A DNA stretch of 64,000 nt from Acidimicrobiales bacterium MED-G01 (GTDB lineage: Bacteria; Actinomycetota; Acidimicrobiia; Acidimicrobiales; Poriferisodalaceae): contig NTLA01000001.1 of assembly GCA_002457435.1 (NCBI GenBank), positions 1 to 64,000 on the forward strand, read 5' to 3'. The notes below the pieces were generated by a model that worked only from the letters and a program-made list of their open reading frames with translations, was not told the DNA's origin and searched no databases. Below are positions 49,210-59,159 of the stretch, one piece after another. The number at the start of each line of letters is the position of its first letter. Position 1 is the stretch's first letter. The position numbers and the translations under genes are program-made.

Positions 49210-50546
49210 ATGGCGGTGAGTGGGCCGAGATTTTTGTCGAGGACCGGCAGAGTGCCTCTGCGGACTTTGACGAAGGCCGAGTCGAGGCCATGGTGTCGAG
49301 CAGAGATCTAGGTGCGGGAATTCGGGTGACAGTGGGAGACATCACAGGATTTGCGCACACCTCTGATCTGACAACAAATGGATTGTTCGAGGCAGCACAA
49401 GCTGCTGCAAGTGTCGCCAAAGGAGGCTCTCAGGTTAAGCCGATTGCTTTAGGGGGAGATGGATTGGCTGAAAGCAGCGCGAGAATATTGCCGGAGTCTG
49501 TTTCCAAGACCCGCAAAGTTGAATTGCTGGAACAAACAAATGCTGCGGCGCGAGCAGAGAATGCGGCCATCAGCCAGGTAAATGTTCGGTATTCAGAAGG
49601 GCGCCGCCGAATACTGGTTGCGAACACTGATGGTCTCTTCAACGCTGATGACCAGACTCGCACTTTGTTGTCGGTGAATTGTGTTGCTACTGGAGACCAA
49701 GGTTTACAGACCGGACGAGAAACCTTGGGCTATACCGTTGGATTTGAATTATTCGAAGAACACGACGTCGAGGCCATGGCACGCAGAGCAGCCGCTCGCG
49801 CGATAACGAAATTGGCAGCGCGCCCCGCGCCCAGTGGGCAATTACCAGTCGTCATAGAACGAGGAGGGGGAGGAGTGCTGTTCCACGAGGCCTGCGGTCA
49901 CGGTCTTGAAGCAGATCTCGTTAATAAAGGCGCATCAGTCTTTCGAGACCGCGTCGGAGAACTGGTGGCCGCGCCTTCTGTCACATTGGTCGACGATGGG
50001 ACGATGGGCGTCGAATGGGGCACCGTGGCGATTGACGATGAAGGATGTCTGACCCAGCGAAATGTCCTAATTGAAGATGGAATTCTCACTGATTACATGT
50101 GGGATCATTTACGAAGTCGGTCTGCGGGTAGACCAGCGTCCGGAAATGGAAGACGGCAGAGTTATCAACATCTTCCTATGGTTCGTATGACCAACACCTT
50201 CGTTACAAATGGAGAAGCTGAACCCAAGGACATCGTCTCAGACACTAAGAATGGTGTCTACGTTGCTCAATTGGGCGGGGGTCAGGTCAACACGGCAACG
50301 GGTGATTTTGTTTTCGGTATGACCGAGGCTTATCTCATCGAAAACGGCGAGATAACTGTGCCACTACGAGAAGGAAATCTGATTGGTAACGGTCCCGAGG
50401 TCTTGCAAAATATAGAAGTGATCGGCAATGACTTTGCCATGGGCAGCCCGGGCACCTGCGGCAAGGATGGACAAGGTGTCCCCGTCGGGGATGGGCAACC
50501 AACGCTCAGAGTCGCCGCCTTAACCATTGGCGGTACTGCAAGTTGA
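49143..50546 (+). CDS. tldD: TldD metalloprotease-family protein
   Basis: GGGGVLFHEACGHGLEADLVNKGASVF; GKDGQGVPVGDGQPTLRV. Confidence 0.94.
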   Translation: MKAVSPLLDRNLVQDTLSEAMSNGGEWAEIFVEDRQSASADFDEGRVEAMVSSRDLGAGIRVTVGDITGFAHTSDLTTNGLFEAAQAAASVAKGGSQVKPIALGGDGLAESSARILPESVSKTRKVELLEQTNAAARAENAAISQVNVRYSEGRRRILVANTDGLFNADDQTRTLLSVNCVATGDQGLQTGRETLGYTVGFELFEEHDVEAMARRAAARAITKLAARPAPSGQLPVVIERGGGGVLFHEACGHGLEADLVNKGASVFRDRVGELVAAPSVTLVDDGTMGVEWGTVAIDDEGCLTQRNVLIEDGILTDYMWDHLRSRSAGRPASGNGRRQSYQHLPMVRMTNTFVTNGEAEPKDIVSDTKNGVYVAQLGGGQVNTATGDFVFGMTEAYLIENGEITVPLREGNLIGNGPEVLQNIEVIGNDFAMGSPGTCGKDGQGVPVGDGQPTLRVAALTIGGTAS

Positions 50547-51892
50547 GTGACTCAATAGAACTTCCTGACCTAGCGGATGAACTCGTGTCACTTGCTCGTG
50601 AGAACGAACAAATAGAGGTCTGCGTATCACGAAACCGTTCAACAACAGTAAAGGCCTACTCCGGTGAAGTTGAATCTGTTCGCTCAGGAAAATCCGAGGC
50701 CGTCGGAATCCGGATAATCGTCGACGGACAGCAAGGTTTTGCTACCGCTGGCTCGCTTGATCATCGAGTGTTGAGTCAAGTGGTTGAAGAAGCTCGGGGA
50801 AACCTGCAGTTCGCTGAAAGCGACCCGCATCAAGGCATAGCTTCGCCTGATGGCGTTGATTCTCCGAACCTTGACCTAGTTGACCCGGCCGTTCTTCATA
50901 TGAGCGAAGATCAGAAGTCATCGCTGGCAATCGAACTAGAACGGCGATGTCTGTCCGCAGATCCGCGGGTGAGCAGCGTACGTTCGGCAGCGTGGTCGGA
51001 TGGGTGGGGCGAATTTGCTCTAGCTTCGACAACTGGCATATCGATATACAGCGAAGGTGGAAGCTGCTCAGTGGGTGTTCAACCTCTTGCTGTGGAGGGT
51101 AACGAAACTCAGATCGGCTACGCCGGAGATGCAGCTCGTCGACCCGATTCGCTGGACATAGACCGAGTCATAGAGGAAGCGGTTCAAGGTGCGACGGGAA
51201 TGCTTGGGGCGAAGAAACCAGTTTCGGAACGCCTAACGGTGGTTCTTGAGCCGGGAGTTGCGGCGGCTTTCCTTGGAATTATTGCGGGCGCCCTGACAGG
51301 TGATCGTGTCATCAAAGGAAGGTCACCGTTTGCTGAACGGCTAGGTGAACAGGTTGGCGCGTCGATATTGACGCTGTTTGACGACCCAACAAATATCAAT
51401 TCGTTGGGAGCTGACAATCACGATGGCGAAGGCCTGGCCGCTCGAAAAAATATGATCATCGAAAAAGGCGTCCTGTCCCAGTTCCTGCATAACTCCTATA
51501 CCGGCAGACGAGTCGGGGCGAGTTCTACAGGTTCAGCAGTTCGCGGTGCTCGTTCGACTCCAAGCGTCGGTGTGCATGCCCTATGTCTAGAACCAGGGAC
51601 GGGTGATCGAGCCACACTTTTTGAAGAGGTTGTCAGCGGCATATTCGTGCGTGGTGTGAATGGTTTACACAGCGGAGTGAACCCAGTTAGTGGCGACTTT
51701 TCAGTAGGTGCGTATGGGCACAAGATCAGAGATGGTGCGCTAGCGGAACCCTTTAGCGAAGCAACGATCGCCTCTACGCTTCAAAGAATGCTTCTTGATG
51801 TGGTAGCGATCGGCGGAGATTTCGAGTTTTTGCCCAGCGGTTCAGGTATGACATCTATCGCTATAGAGGACGTTGCGCTCTCAGGTATGTAG
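50543..51892 (+). CDS. tldE: TldE/PmbA family protein
   Basis: EVCVSRNRSTTVKAYSGEVESVRSGKSEAVGIRIIVDGQQGFA; overlaps tldD stop. Confidence 0.9.
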   Translation: MSDSIELPDLADELVSLARENEQIEVCVSRNRSTTVKAYSGEVESVRSGKSEAVGIRIIVDGQQGFATAGSLDHRVLSQVVEEARGNLQFAESDPHQGIASPDGVDSPNLDLVDPAVLHMSEDQKSSLAIELERRCLSADPRVSSVRSAAWSDGWGEFALASTTGISIYSEGGSCSVGVQPLAVEGNETQIGYAGDAARRPDSLDIDRVIEEAVQGATGMLGAKKPVSERLTVVLEPGVAAAFLGIIAGALTGDRVIKGRSPFAERLGEQVGASILTLFDDPTNINSLGADNHDGEGLAARKNMIIEKGVLSQFLHNSYTGRRVGASSTGSAVRGARSTPSVGVHALCLEPGTGDRATLFEEVVSGIFVRGVNGLHSGVNPVSGDFSVGAYGHKIRDGALAEPFSEATIASTLQRMLLDVVAIGGDFEFLPSGSGMTSIAIEDVALSGM

Positions 51893-51935
51893 TTCCCGAA
51901 AGCACACAAAGCGGAGCCGTTGATACGCTGCTGCA

Positions 51936-52649
51936 GTGCCTTCTTCGCCAAAACCAGAAGCGCTTGAGCGTCACCCTCATCTAGCCCAGCCTTGTCCAAA
52001 GGACTGGGTTCGAGTGGATTTTCATTCTCACACCATGTGGTCAGGTGATTCGACCACCACTCCGGAAGAACTTCGAGACTGTGTCGAAGCATCTGGTATC
52101 GACGTTCTTTGTATTACGGACCACAACGCGATTAAAGGAGCGGTCGAACTTGTTGATGAACTTCCGTGTCGGGTAGTTGTGGGTGAAGAACTAAAGACGC
52201 ATGCAGGTGAAATAATCGGCCTCTTTTTGCAAGAACGGATTCCGCAAGGGATTCCTCCGGCCGAGGCCGCCCAAAACATTCGCGAGCAGGGTGGAATTGT
52301 TTATGTGCCCCACCCGTTCGATCAGATGAGAAACAATTTGCGATCAGATGTCCTAGACGAGCTGGTCGACGCGGGCCTCGTCGACGGTTTAGAGGTGTTC
52401 AATGGAAAGACAAGCCTAAAAAGTTTGAACCAAAAAGCCGTCATGTACGCCATAGAACACGATCTAGCAATAGGGGCCGGTAGCGATGCCCACGTCGCGG
52501 AGGCGATCGGAGCTGCCTATCTGGAAATGCCAGATTTTGGCAGCCCCAACGAATTTCTGGATTCGATGCGCCAAGGCCGCGCTGTAGGTCACTACTACGA
52601 CCCTCCAAGACGGTGGCGACCCCGTATTGTTCCATCAACGGCCGACTGA
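51936..52649 (+). CDS. PHP-domain metal-dependent phosphoesterase
   Basis: RVDFHSHTMWSGDSTTTPEELRDCVEASGIDVLCITDHNAIKGAVEL, YVPHPFD, GSDAHVAEAIG. Confidence 0.93.
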   Translation: MPSSPKPEALERHPHLAQPCPKDWVRVDFHSHTMWSGDSTTTPEELRDCVEASGIDVLCITDHNAIKGAVELVDELPCRVVVGEELKTHAGEIIGLFLQERIPQGIPPAEAAQNIREQGGIVYVPHPFDQMRNNLRSDVLDELVDAGLVDGLEVFNGKTSLKSLNQKAVMYAIEHDLAIGAGSDAHVAEAIGAAYLEMPDFGSPNEFLDSMRQGRAVGHYYDPPRRWRPRIVPSTAD

Positions 52650-52679
52650 TTATTTGGCCGACTACACGCGGTTTTGAAT

Positions 52680-53507
52680 ATGCCAATCTTCCACGCAATC
52701 GTATTAGGCATTACGCAAGGTCTTACTGAGTTTTTACCCGTCTCATCTAGCGGTCATCTAGGGATCATCCCATGGCTGTTTCAGTGGAATGACTTTGCCG
52801 GTGACACGAGGACGGAAAATACTTTCGATGTGGCGCTTCACCTGGGCACCTTGGTCGGATCGGTCACCTGCTTATGGGGTGATGTCCGAACTTATTCTCG
52901 AGCTGGTCTTTCAGCCATAGCCGGACGTCGAAGTTGGGATGGGGAAGCAAAATTTGGATGGTTCTTACTGCTATCGGCTTTGCCAGCGGCGCTGGTGGCC
53001 GCACTCTTTGAATCCTTCTTTCTGACACAAAGTAACCGGATAGGTTTGATTGCTCTTGGGTTAGCTACCTTCGGTTTGCTGCTATGGGCGGTCGATAGAC
53101 GAACTGAAAACGGGTCTTCCACGAGTGACCTATCACTCTCGCGTGCTGCGGTGTTGGGCTGTGGCCAGTGCTTAGCCTTGTTTCCTGGTGTCAGTCGCTC
53201 GGGGATCAACATCACCATCGCCAGAACCCTTGGTTACGGTCGACCTGATGCTGCTCGAATCGCTTTTCTCATGGGGTTGCCGATAATCGGAGGAGCAGCC
53301 TTGTACAGAATGCTTGGAGTTGCTTCCGACGGCTTACCCAGTGGAATGTGGAATGCTCTCATAGTCGGAACTGCTGCCTCAGCGGTGACTGGTTGGCTGG
53401 CGGTGCGCATAATGCTCCGCTGGGTAACGACCCATAGCTACGCAGGCTTTGCCGCGTACCGTGTGTGCTTGGCCTTAATGGTGGCGGCAGTGTTATTTGC
53501 CCGTTGA
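52680..53507 (+). CDS. uppP: Undecaprenyl-diphosphate phosphatase
   Basis: HAIVLGITQGLTEFLPVSSSGHLGIIPWL; FPGVSRSGINITIARTLGYGRPDAARIAFLMGLP. Confidence 0.95.
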   Translation: MPIFHAIVLGITQGLTEFLPVSSSGHLGIIPWLFQWNDFAGDTRTENTFDVALHLGTLVGSVTCLWGDVRTYSRAGLSAIAGRRSWDGEAKFGWFLLLSALPAALVAALFESFFLTQSNRIGLIALGLATFGLLLWAVDRRTENGSSTSDLSLSRAAVLGCGQCLALFPGVSRSGINITIARTLGYGRPDAARIAFLMGLPIIGGAALYRMLGVASDGLPSGMWNALIVGTAASAVTGWLAVRIMLRWVTTHSYAGFAAYRVCLALMVAAVLFAR

Positions 53508-53556
53508 GCAAACGCGAATCACCCCGGCCAAGAGTAGCGATTGACCTTGAGGCTCC

Positions 53557-53901
53557 CTAATCCTTGGCTGTCTTTGATGCGTTCGAGCTAGAAGATTTAT
53601 CCGCAGTGCTAGAAGATTTCTCTGCAGAACTAGAGGACGAAGATTTGCTTTCAGATGAAGTACTTGATTCTTTGTTGCCTTCGGTAGAGCCCGATGACTC
53701 TGAAGACTTGTTGCCGCCCGAACGACTGTCATTCTTGTAAAAACCGCTGCCTTTGAAGGCTATGCCAACGCTGCCGAAAACTTTCTTGACTTCGCCACCA
53801 CAACCTTCGGTGGGACACGAAGTGATCGGATCATCAGAAAATGATTGACGCAGCTCAAACTGATCGTCGCAAGCAGTGCAGCGATATTGGTAGGTAGGCA
53901 T
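53557..53901 (-). CDS. FmdB-family zinc-ribbon protein with Ser/Lys-rich C-terminal tail
   Basis: MPTYQYRCTACDDQFELRQSFSDDPITSCPTEGCGGEVKKVFGSVGIAFKGSGFYKNDSR then low-complexity SSESKSSSSSSAEKSSS... Confidence 0.9.
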   Translation of the reverse strand: MPTYQYRCTACDDQFELRQSFSDDPITSCPTEGCGGEVKKVFGSVGIAFKGSGFYKNDSRSGGNKSSESSGSTEGNKESSTSSESKSSSSSSAEKSSSTADKSSSSNASKTAKD

Positions 53902-54021
53902 GTTATGGGTTGGCTCCTGGTAGCCCTTAGAGGCCGCTAGAAATTCTAGCGACGACTCGCGGAGCCGACACCTAGCAATACGGAACGACAACGAGACCTT
54001 ATCGGCGCTAGATTCCGGCAC

Positions 54022-55215
54022 ATGATCCCGATTGAAGAGGCCCGAAGCTATGTAATGGACCGTTGCGCGCCTCTAGCGGCTGCTGCGACGGAAGTAGCTG
54101 ACGCTTTAGGACTAGTAACCGCAGTTGATGTGACCGCAAAAGAATCGCTCCCGCCTTTTGCAAATACCGCGATGGATGGTTTCGCTATCCGTTCCGCTGA
54201 CCTGAGCACCATTCCTACTCGGCTGCAAATAGTAGAAACTATTGCCGCAGGCCACAGTCCCACTCGAGCGTTAGGCCACGGTGAGGCAAGCAGGATTATG
54301 ACCGGAGCTCCTATCCCCCTTGGAGCAGACGCAATCGTGATGGTCGAAAAGACTTCCGTTGATGGAGATACCGTTTCGATCGAGACACAAGTCGAGCCCG
54401 GCAACCATATTCGTCCCGCTGGTGACGACGTAGTCGAGGGTGACTTAGTCTTCCCATCGGGGACGGAACTCTCAGCTGGGCATTTAGGGCTCCTCTGCAG
54501 TTTGGGTCTTCACGAAATTGAGACATACCCGCGTCTTCGAGTAGGGGTTATATCCACTGGCGACGAATTAGTAGACGACGGAGGAGCTTTAGCTCCTGGA
54601 CAAATACGTGACTCAAACCGGAGAACTTTACTTTCGTTACTCAGCGGCGACGGATTTGAACCGGTTGATCTAGGTCTCATTGCCGACGACGAACTAGCCA
54701 TCGAAACAGCCTTGGTCCACGGCGCGCAGCAGTGCGATGCCGTCATCACTTCCGGCGGGGTAAGTATGGGTGACTTCGACTTCGTTAAAGCGGTACTTGA
54801 TCGAGTAGGAGAGATGAGGTGGATGCAGGTCGCGATCAAGCCTGCGAAACCTCTGGCTTTTGGCACGATCGAAGGTACTCCTATCTTTGGTCTGCCTGGG
54901 AACCCGGTTTCGTCAATGGTGTCGTATGAATTGTTTGCTCGCTCGGGACTTCGTTCGATGATGGGGTTTCCTCAACCAATCAGGTCCGTTATTCAAGGTG
55001 TAGCGGCGCATCCCCTAGCTAGACGAGCAGACGGAAAAATTCATTATGCGCGAGTACTTGCAAAACATGAAGAGGGAAAAACAGTCGTCTATCCGATGTC
55101 AGGCCAGGGTTCGCACATGTTGGCATCAATGGCACGGTCGAACGCGCTGGCCGTGTTACCTGACGGTGAAGGGTGTGAAGCCGGTGGGCGGGTCGATGTT
55201 CTACTCCTTAACTGA
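54022..55215 (+). CDS. moeA: Molybdopterin molybdotransferase MoeA / gephyrin-like protein
   Basis: PPFANTAMDGFAIRSADL, RIMTGAPIPLGADAIVMVEKT, VGVISTGDELVD, ITSGGVSMGDFDFVK, GLPGNPVSSMVSYE. Confidence 0.94.
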   Translation: MIPIEEARSYVMDRCAPLAAAATEVADALGLVTAVDVTAKESLPPFANTAMDGFAIRSADLSTIPTRLQIVETIAAGHSPTRALGHGEASRIMTGAPIPLGADAIVMVEKTSVDGDTVSIETQVEPGNHIRPAGDDVVEGDLVFPSGTELSAGHLGLLCSLGLHEIETYPRLRVGVISTGDELVDDGGALAPGQIRDSNRRTLLSLLSGDGFEPVDLGLIADDELAIETALVHGAQQCDAVITSGGVSMGDFDFVKAVLDRVGEMRWMQVAIKPAKPLAFGTIEGTPIFGLPGNPVSSMVSYELFARSGLRSMMGFPQPIRSVIQGVAAHPLARRADGKIHYARVLAKHEEGKTVVYPMSGQGSHMLASMARSNALAVLPDGEGCEAGGRVDVLLLN

Positions 55216-55270
55216 CATAAAAGTTGCTGAACTAGTGCCGACCTCCAAGCGTCGCTACCCTTGAACCATC

Positions 55271-56269
55271 ATGTCTGAAGAAACCGCTGCTCAGGATTTA
55301 GTGGACCCATTTGGTCGCACTGTTCGTGATCTTCGTATTTCCGTGACTGACCGCTGTAATTTTAGATGCCAATACTGCATGCCGGCAGAGGGAATGCAAT
55401 GGCTTCCACGAGAGGAAATTCTTTCTTTCGAGGAAATAGAACGGTTCGCTCGCATATGTATAGAAGCATTCGGATTTAACGGTATCCGCCTAACCGGAGG
55501 TGAACCGCTCGTCCGGGCGCATCTCCCAGAGCTAGTGCAGCGGTTGGCTCGCTTGGGTGTCGACGTCGCACTTACGACCAACGGTGCCACGCTGCGACTC
55601 CATGCGTCGGCACTTGCCGACGCTGGGTTGAAACGGATCAATATAAGTCTTGACTCACTGCAGAAAGAACGGTTTTTGGAGCTGACAAGGCGTGACGAGC
55701 TCGACCGTGTTCTGGATGGAATTGACGCTGCTCTTGATGCTGGGCTGAATCCGGTAAAAATCAATGCAGTCATGATGAGGGGAATAAATGACGACGAAAT
55801 AATTGATTTCGCCGAATTTGGAAGAGAAAAAGGCGTCACTGTTCGTTTCATCGAGTTCATGCCCTTGGAGGCCGGGGACATATGGAACGAAGGACTGGTC
55901 GTTCCGGCCCAGGAAATCGTCGAAACAATAAATAACGCTATTCCCATAGAGCCGGTGGTCCGTGGAAATGAGCCAGCTGAGAGATGGCGATACAGCGACG
56001 GCAATGGAGAAGTAGGGGTTATTGCTTCGGTAACCAAACCGTTCTGCGGCAACTGTGACCGGGTTCGCCTCACGGCGGAAGGCCAATTCCGCACGTGCCT
56101 TTTTGCTGTAGACGAATTTGATATGCGTGCTCTTCTTAGAAGCGAAGTTGGCGATGACGTCGTCGCAAAAGCAATCTCTGATGCAGTGGGGACCAAATGG
56201 GCGGGTCACGCGATTGGCCAAGTGAATTTCATTCGCCCCAAACGCACCATGAGCCAGATCGGAGGTTGA
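55271..56269 (+). CDS. moaA: GTP 3',8-cyclase
   Basis: RISVTDRCNFRCQYCMPAEGMQWLPREEILSFEEI; KPFCGNCDRVRLTAEGQFRTCLF. Confidence 0.97.
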   Translation: MSEETAAQDLVDPFGRTVRDLRISVTDRCNFRCQYCMPAEGMQWLPREEILSFEEIERFARICIEAFGFNGIRLTGGEPLVRAHLPELVQRLARLGVDVALTTNGATLRLHASALADAGLKRINISLDSLQKERFLELTRRDELDRVLDGIDAALDAGLNPVKINAVMMRGINDDEIIDFAEFGREKGVTVRFIEFMPLEAGDIWNEGLVVPAQEIVETINNAIPIEPVVRGNEPAERWRYSDGNGEVGVIASVTKPFCGNCDRVRLTAEGQFRTCLFAVDEFDMRALLRSEVGDDVVAKAISDAVGTKWAGHAIGQVNFIRPKRTMSQIGG

Positions 56270-56272
56270 ACA

Positions 56273-56758
56273 ATGGCCGGCTCTGAACACCCAGAGTTAA
56301 CCCATCTGAACTCCTCTGGGCAGGCTCACATGGTCGACGTGTTGGCTAAGGAAATAACCCGACGTCGAGCGGTCGCGAAATGTCGTATTGAAATGGAAGC
56401 CGCAACTGCCGCCGTCATTGCAAGCGGAGACCTAATAAAAGGCGACGTTTTGTCTGTAGCCAGGGTGGCAGGAATTCAGGCTGGTAAGCGAACTTCCGAA
56501 TTGATTCCTCTGTGCCACCCTCTGATGATTGGATCGATTTCGATCGACTTCGAATTAGACGAAACACACGTAGAGGTCACTGCCGAGGTTGAGACTCTTG
56601 ACCGCACGGGAGTCGAAATGGAGGCATTGACTGCATGTTCTGTTGCGGCACTCACCATCTATGACATGTGTAAATCGGTCGACAAGAACATGGTGATAAG
56701 CGCGTTAGCGCTCTGGGAGAAGACTGGTGGAAAGTCTGGCCCCTACAGTCGGGAATAA
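56273..56758 (+). CDS. moaC: Cyclic pyranopterin monophosphate synthase
   Basis: LTHLNSSGQAHMVDV, KRTSELIPLCHPLMIGSI, GVEMEALTACSVAALTIYDMCKSVDK. Confidence 0.96.
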   Translation: MAGSEHPELTHLNSSGQAHMVDVLAKEITRRRAVAKCRIEMEAATAAVIASGDLIKGDVLSVARVAGIQAGKRTSELIPLCHPLMIGSISIDFELDETHVEVTAEVETLDRTGVEMEALTACSVAALTIYDMCKSVDKNMVISALALWEKTGGKSGPYSRE

Positions 56759-56946
56759 GAGTAGTAACAACTAATTTCTAGTTAATGGAAATCAGGCATT
56801 GCGTCGACGGCATAGGGTCGTAATACTTAGCAGGCCGAATATGGTCCTAGATGTCGCTGCGATTAAGACACGCCTACCTGTGTGGGAATGGTCACAGTTA
56901 TATCAATGGCTAACTGGCACGATGATGATTGGGAGGACAAGCCAAG

Positions 56947-57462
56947 TTGACTGAAATAGTTCTCCTTGTATTGGCTCTTGTGTGGGCGTTCGTGTTGGTG
57001 CCTGGATGGATTCGTGCCTTCCTTGACCGCGGAGGCCGCCGGACGCCAATGGTCGCTTGGCAGCGTCAACTCAACACTTTGTCGGACTCATCGCCCGCGG
57101 CTGGAATGCCGGCGCCGTTTGGGGCTCGCGTCGCCACAGTTGACCGACGCGGGGTCTATCGACGTCCACGAAGTTCAGTCCCTAACAACAGTCGTGAGGC
57201 TGCAGTGCGACGCCGAGATGTTTTGAGACTTTTGGTGTTGGGTTGTGCTCTGACTTTTTTCGGCTGGATCGCGGGAGGCCTCGCAATAGTTGGGGCGACA
57301 CACTTAGTTTTTGATGCCGCTCTAATTAGCTACCTGGCACTTTTGAATAAGCGGCGTAAAAAAGAGATTGAACGGCTTGCTCAAGTCCACTATCTGAAGC
57401 CGCAAATAGCTATAGCTGGAGAAGTTGCAGACAATGGCACAGGGCGAAGCGCCACCAAATAG
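56947..57462 (+). CDS. SepX/GlpR-like membrane protein (actinobacterial divisome-type candidate)
   Basis: TTG start after GGGAGG; MTEIVLLVLALVWAFVLVPGWIRAFLDRGGRRTPMVAWQRQLNTL..., central RRRDVLRLL + TM LVLGCALTFFGWIAGGLAIVGATHLVFDAALISYLALL. Confidence 0.5.
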   Translation: MTEIVLLVLALVWAFVLVPGWIRAFLDRGGRRTPMVAWQRQLNTLSDSSPAAGMPAPFGARVATVDRRGVYRRPRSSVPNNSREAAVRRRDVLRLLVLGCALTFFGWIAGGLAIVGATHLVFDAALISYLALLNKRRKKEIERLAQVHYLKPQIAIAGEVADNGTGRSATK

Positions 57463-57538
57463 CTCTAGCGCCCGATTTGAGTCGCCACCCCAACCATCTG
57501 CATGGACCAGTTTTGCTGTATCGTCCAAACGTCCCTAT

Positions 57539-57611
57539 GGGGGTGTAGCTCAGTTGGTAGAGCGCTTCGGTCGCATCGAAGAGGCCAGGGGTTCAATTCC
57601 CCTCACCTCCA
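57539..57611 (+). tRNA. tRNA-Ala (anticodon CGC)
   Basis: GGGGGTGTAGCTCAGTTGGTAGAGCGCTTCGGTCGCATCGAAGAGGCCAGGGGTTCAATTCCCCTCACCTCCA folds as cloverleaf; loop GTCGCAT gives CGC; G3-U70 wobble; no encoded CCA. Confidence 0.93.
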
Positions 57612-57628
57612 CGTCAGTTAGAACTGCG

Positions 57629-58237
57629 ATGTGGCGTCGCCACATCCTGAAGGTTTCACTAAGTGCTCTGTTACTGCTTTTGCTGACCGCGGGATGCGCT
57701 GGGAGTTCAGCTGAACGTCTCTTCTCGGGGCTCGAGGTCGATCAGCCGCAGACAATGCCGGACCCCGTGCTCATTGATACTCAAGGACAACCCTTTGCTA
57801 TGCGTGCGGACACAGAAGGGTCGGCGCGGCTCGTCTACTTCGGATTCACGTCTTGTCCAGATATCTGCCCGGTTCATTTGGCACAACTGAGTGATGTTTT
57901 GGCTCGGCCGGGAATGCCTCCCAACATCGAGGTTTTGTTCGTCACAGTTGACCCGGAGACCGACACCCCTGAAGTTATTAGAGACTTTCTTGATCAATTC
58001 AGTACTGAATTCATAGGTTTGACCGGGACGAAAGAGACGTTGATTGAAGTTCAACGACAGTTTTCGGCGCTAGTAGCCAGACCGGCGCTCAACAAAAATG
58101 GAGAGAATCAAGAGATAGGCCATGACGGTCGAGTTTTTGCGTTCGCCCCGGACGGTCTTGGCCGAACCCAGTACCCGCATCCAACTCGACAGACAACATG
58201 GACGCGGGACTTACCTATTCTTGCAACCCTCCGATAG
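57629..58237 (+). CDS. SCO1/SenC family copper chaperone lipoprotein
   Basis: Lipobox LLTAGCAG; VYFGFTSCPDICPVHLAQL (CxxxC); VTVDPETDTPEVIRDFL; GHDGRVFAF. Confidence 0.9.
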   Translation: MWRRHILKVSLSALLLLLLTAGCAGSSAERLFSGLEVDQPQTMPDPVLIDTQGQPFAMRADTEGSARLVYFGFTSCPDICPVHLAQLSDVLARPGMPPNIEVLFVTVDPETDTPEVIRDFLDQFSTEFIGLTGTKETLIEVQRQFSALVARPALNKNGENQEIGHDGRVFAFAPDGLGRTQYPHPTRQTTWTRDLPILATLR

Positions 58238-58283
58238 CGTCCAAGTTTGATACCGGTCGTCGCGAAGAGAAAAGGCTAATCGT

Positions 58284-59159
58284 TTGAGATTTTGGTGCTC
58301 AACGCTTGAAGAGCCGTGGTCCTGGAGTTTTAGGGCCTACCCGGGAGTGTGGCTGGCAATGCTGTGCCTGATCGTCCCGTATTTTGTTTCTCAACGCAGG
58401 GCACCAACAGGAATTGCAAACGGAAAATCTCAGAAACGATTCTTCATACTGGGTGTACTTCTTTTATGGCTAGCAACTGATTGGCCTCTGGGGCTATTGG
58501 GCGCGAGTTACTTGGCCTCTGCACATATGTTGCAATTTCTCATTTACACGATGGCAGTGGCGCCCATCTTGTTGTTAGGAATTCCCGAATGGATGGCTAG
58601 ACGCCTAGCCGGTCGCATGCGCTTGTATCGACTTATCGGCCGGTGCACGCAACCAGTTGTTGCTGGATTGTTGTTCAACGGTATGTTGATCTTTAGTCAT
58701 TCGCCCTGGGCGGTCGACAATTTGCGAGCCACTCAGTTCGGTTCGTTCGCCATGGATTTTCTGTGGTTAATCGGGGGGCTTCTGGTCTGGGCGCCGTTGG
58801 TGTCTCCCATCCCTGAGCATCGAATGAGCAGCTACCCGGGTCGTATGGCGTATCTATTCCTAGCCTTAGGCGTCGTGCCAGCTATTCCTGCTGGCTTTCT
58901 CACTTTCGCCAGCTTTCCGCTGTATGCGATCTACGAGTTGGCTCCTCGAGTTCATGGCTTGGGAGCAACTACTGATCAACAGTTAGCTGGTCTCGTGATG
59001 AAGCTCGGAGGAATTCCCATTGTTTGGGGCACCATTGCTGTTCTGATGTATCGGTGGAGTGAAAGTAGTCGCGGTGAAAGCGCTGGGGTCCAGCCCCCGA
59101 AAAGGTCCGTCTCACCATCGGGCGACCTGCATCAATCAAGTGCTGATCCCGACCAATAG
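58284..59159 (+). CDS. CtaG/caa3-type cytochrome c oxidase assembly protein
   Basis: SFRAYPGVWLAMLCLIVPYF; LASAHMLQFLIYTMAVAPILLLGIPEW; multi-TM. Confidence 0.88.
   Translation: MRFWCSTLEEPWSWSFRAYPGVWLAMLCLIVPYFVSQRRAPTGIANGKSQKRFFILGVLLLWLATDWPLGLLGASYLASAHMLQFLIYTMAVAPILLLGIPEWMARRLAGRMRLYRLIGRCTQPVVAGLLFNGMLIFSHSPWAVDNLRATQFGSFAMDFLWLIGGLLVWAPLVSPIPEHRMSSYPGRMAYLFLALGVVPAIPAGFLTFASFPLYAIYELAPRVHGLGATTDQQLAGLVMKLGGIPIVWGTIAVLMYRWSESSRGESAGVQPPKRSVSPSGDLHQSSADPDQ

Noticed and set aside
49143-51892. TldD/TldE as part of a RiPP (microcin-like) biosynthetic cluster
   Set aside because: No precursor peptide, modification enzyme or exporter nearby; tldDE are common housekeeping pairs
55291-56196. 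301-aa antisense ORF opposite moaA
   Set aside because: Ser/Arg-rich shadow ORF; moaA motifs are decisive on the + strand
57425-57628. N-terminal extension of the SCO1 ORF
   Set aside because: It reads in frame through the tRNA-Ala at 57539-57611; the lipoprotein signal starts at 57629
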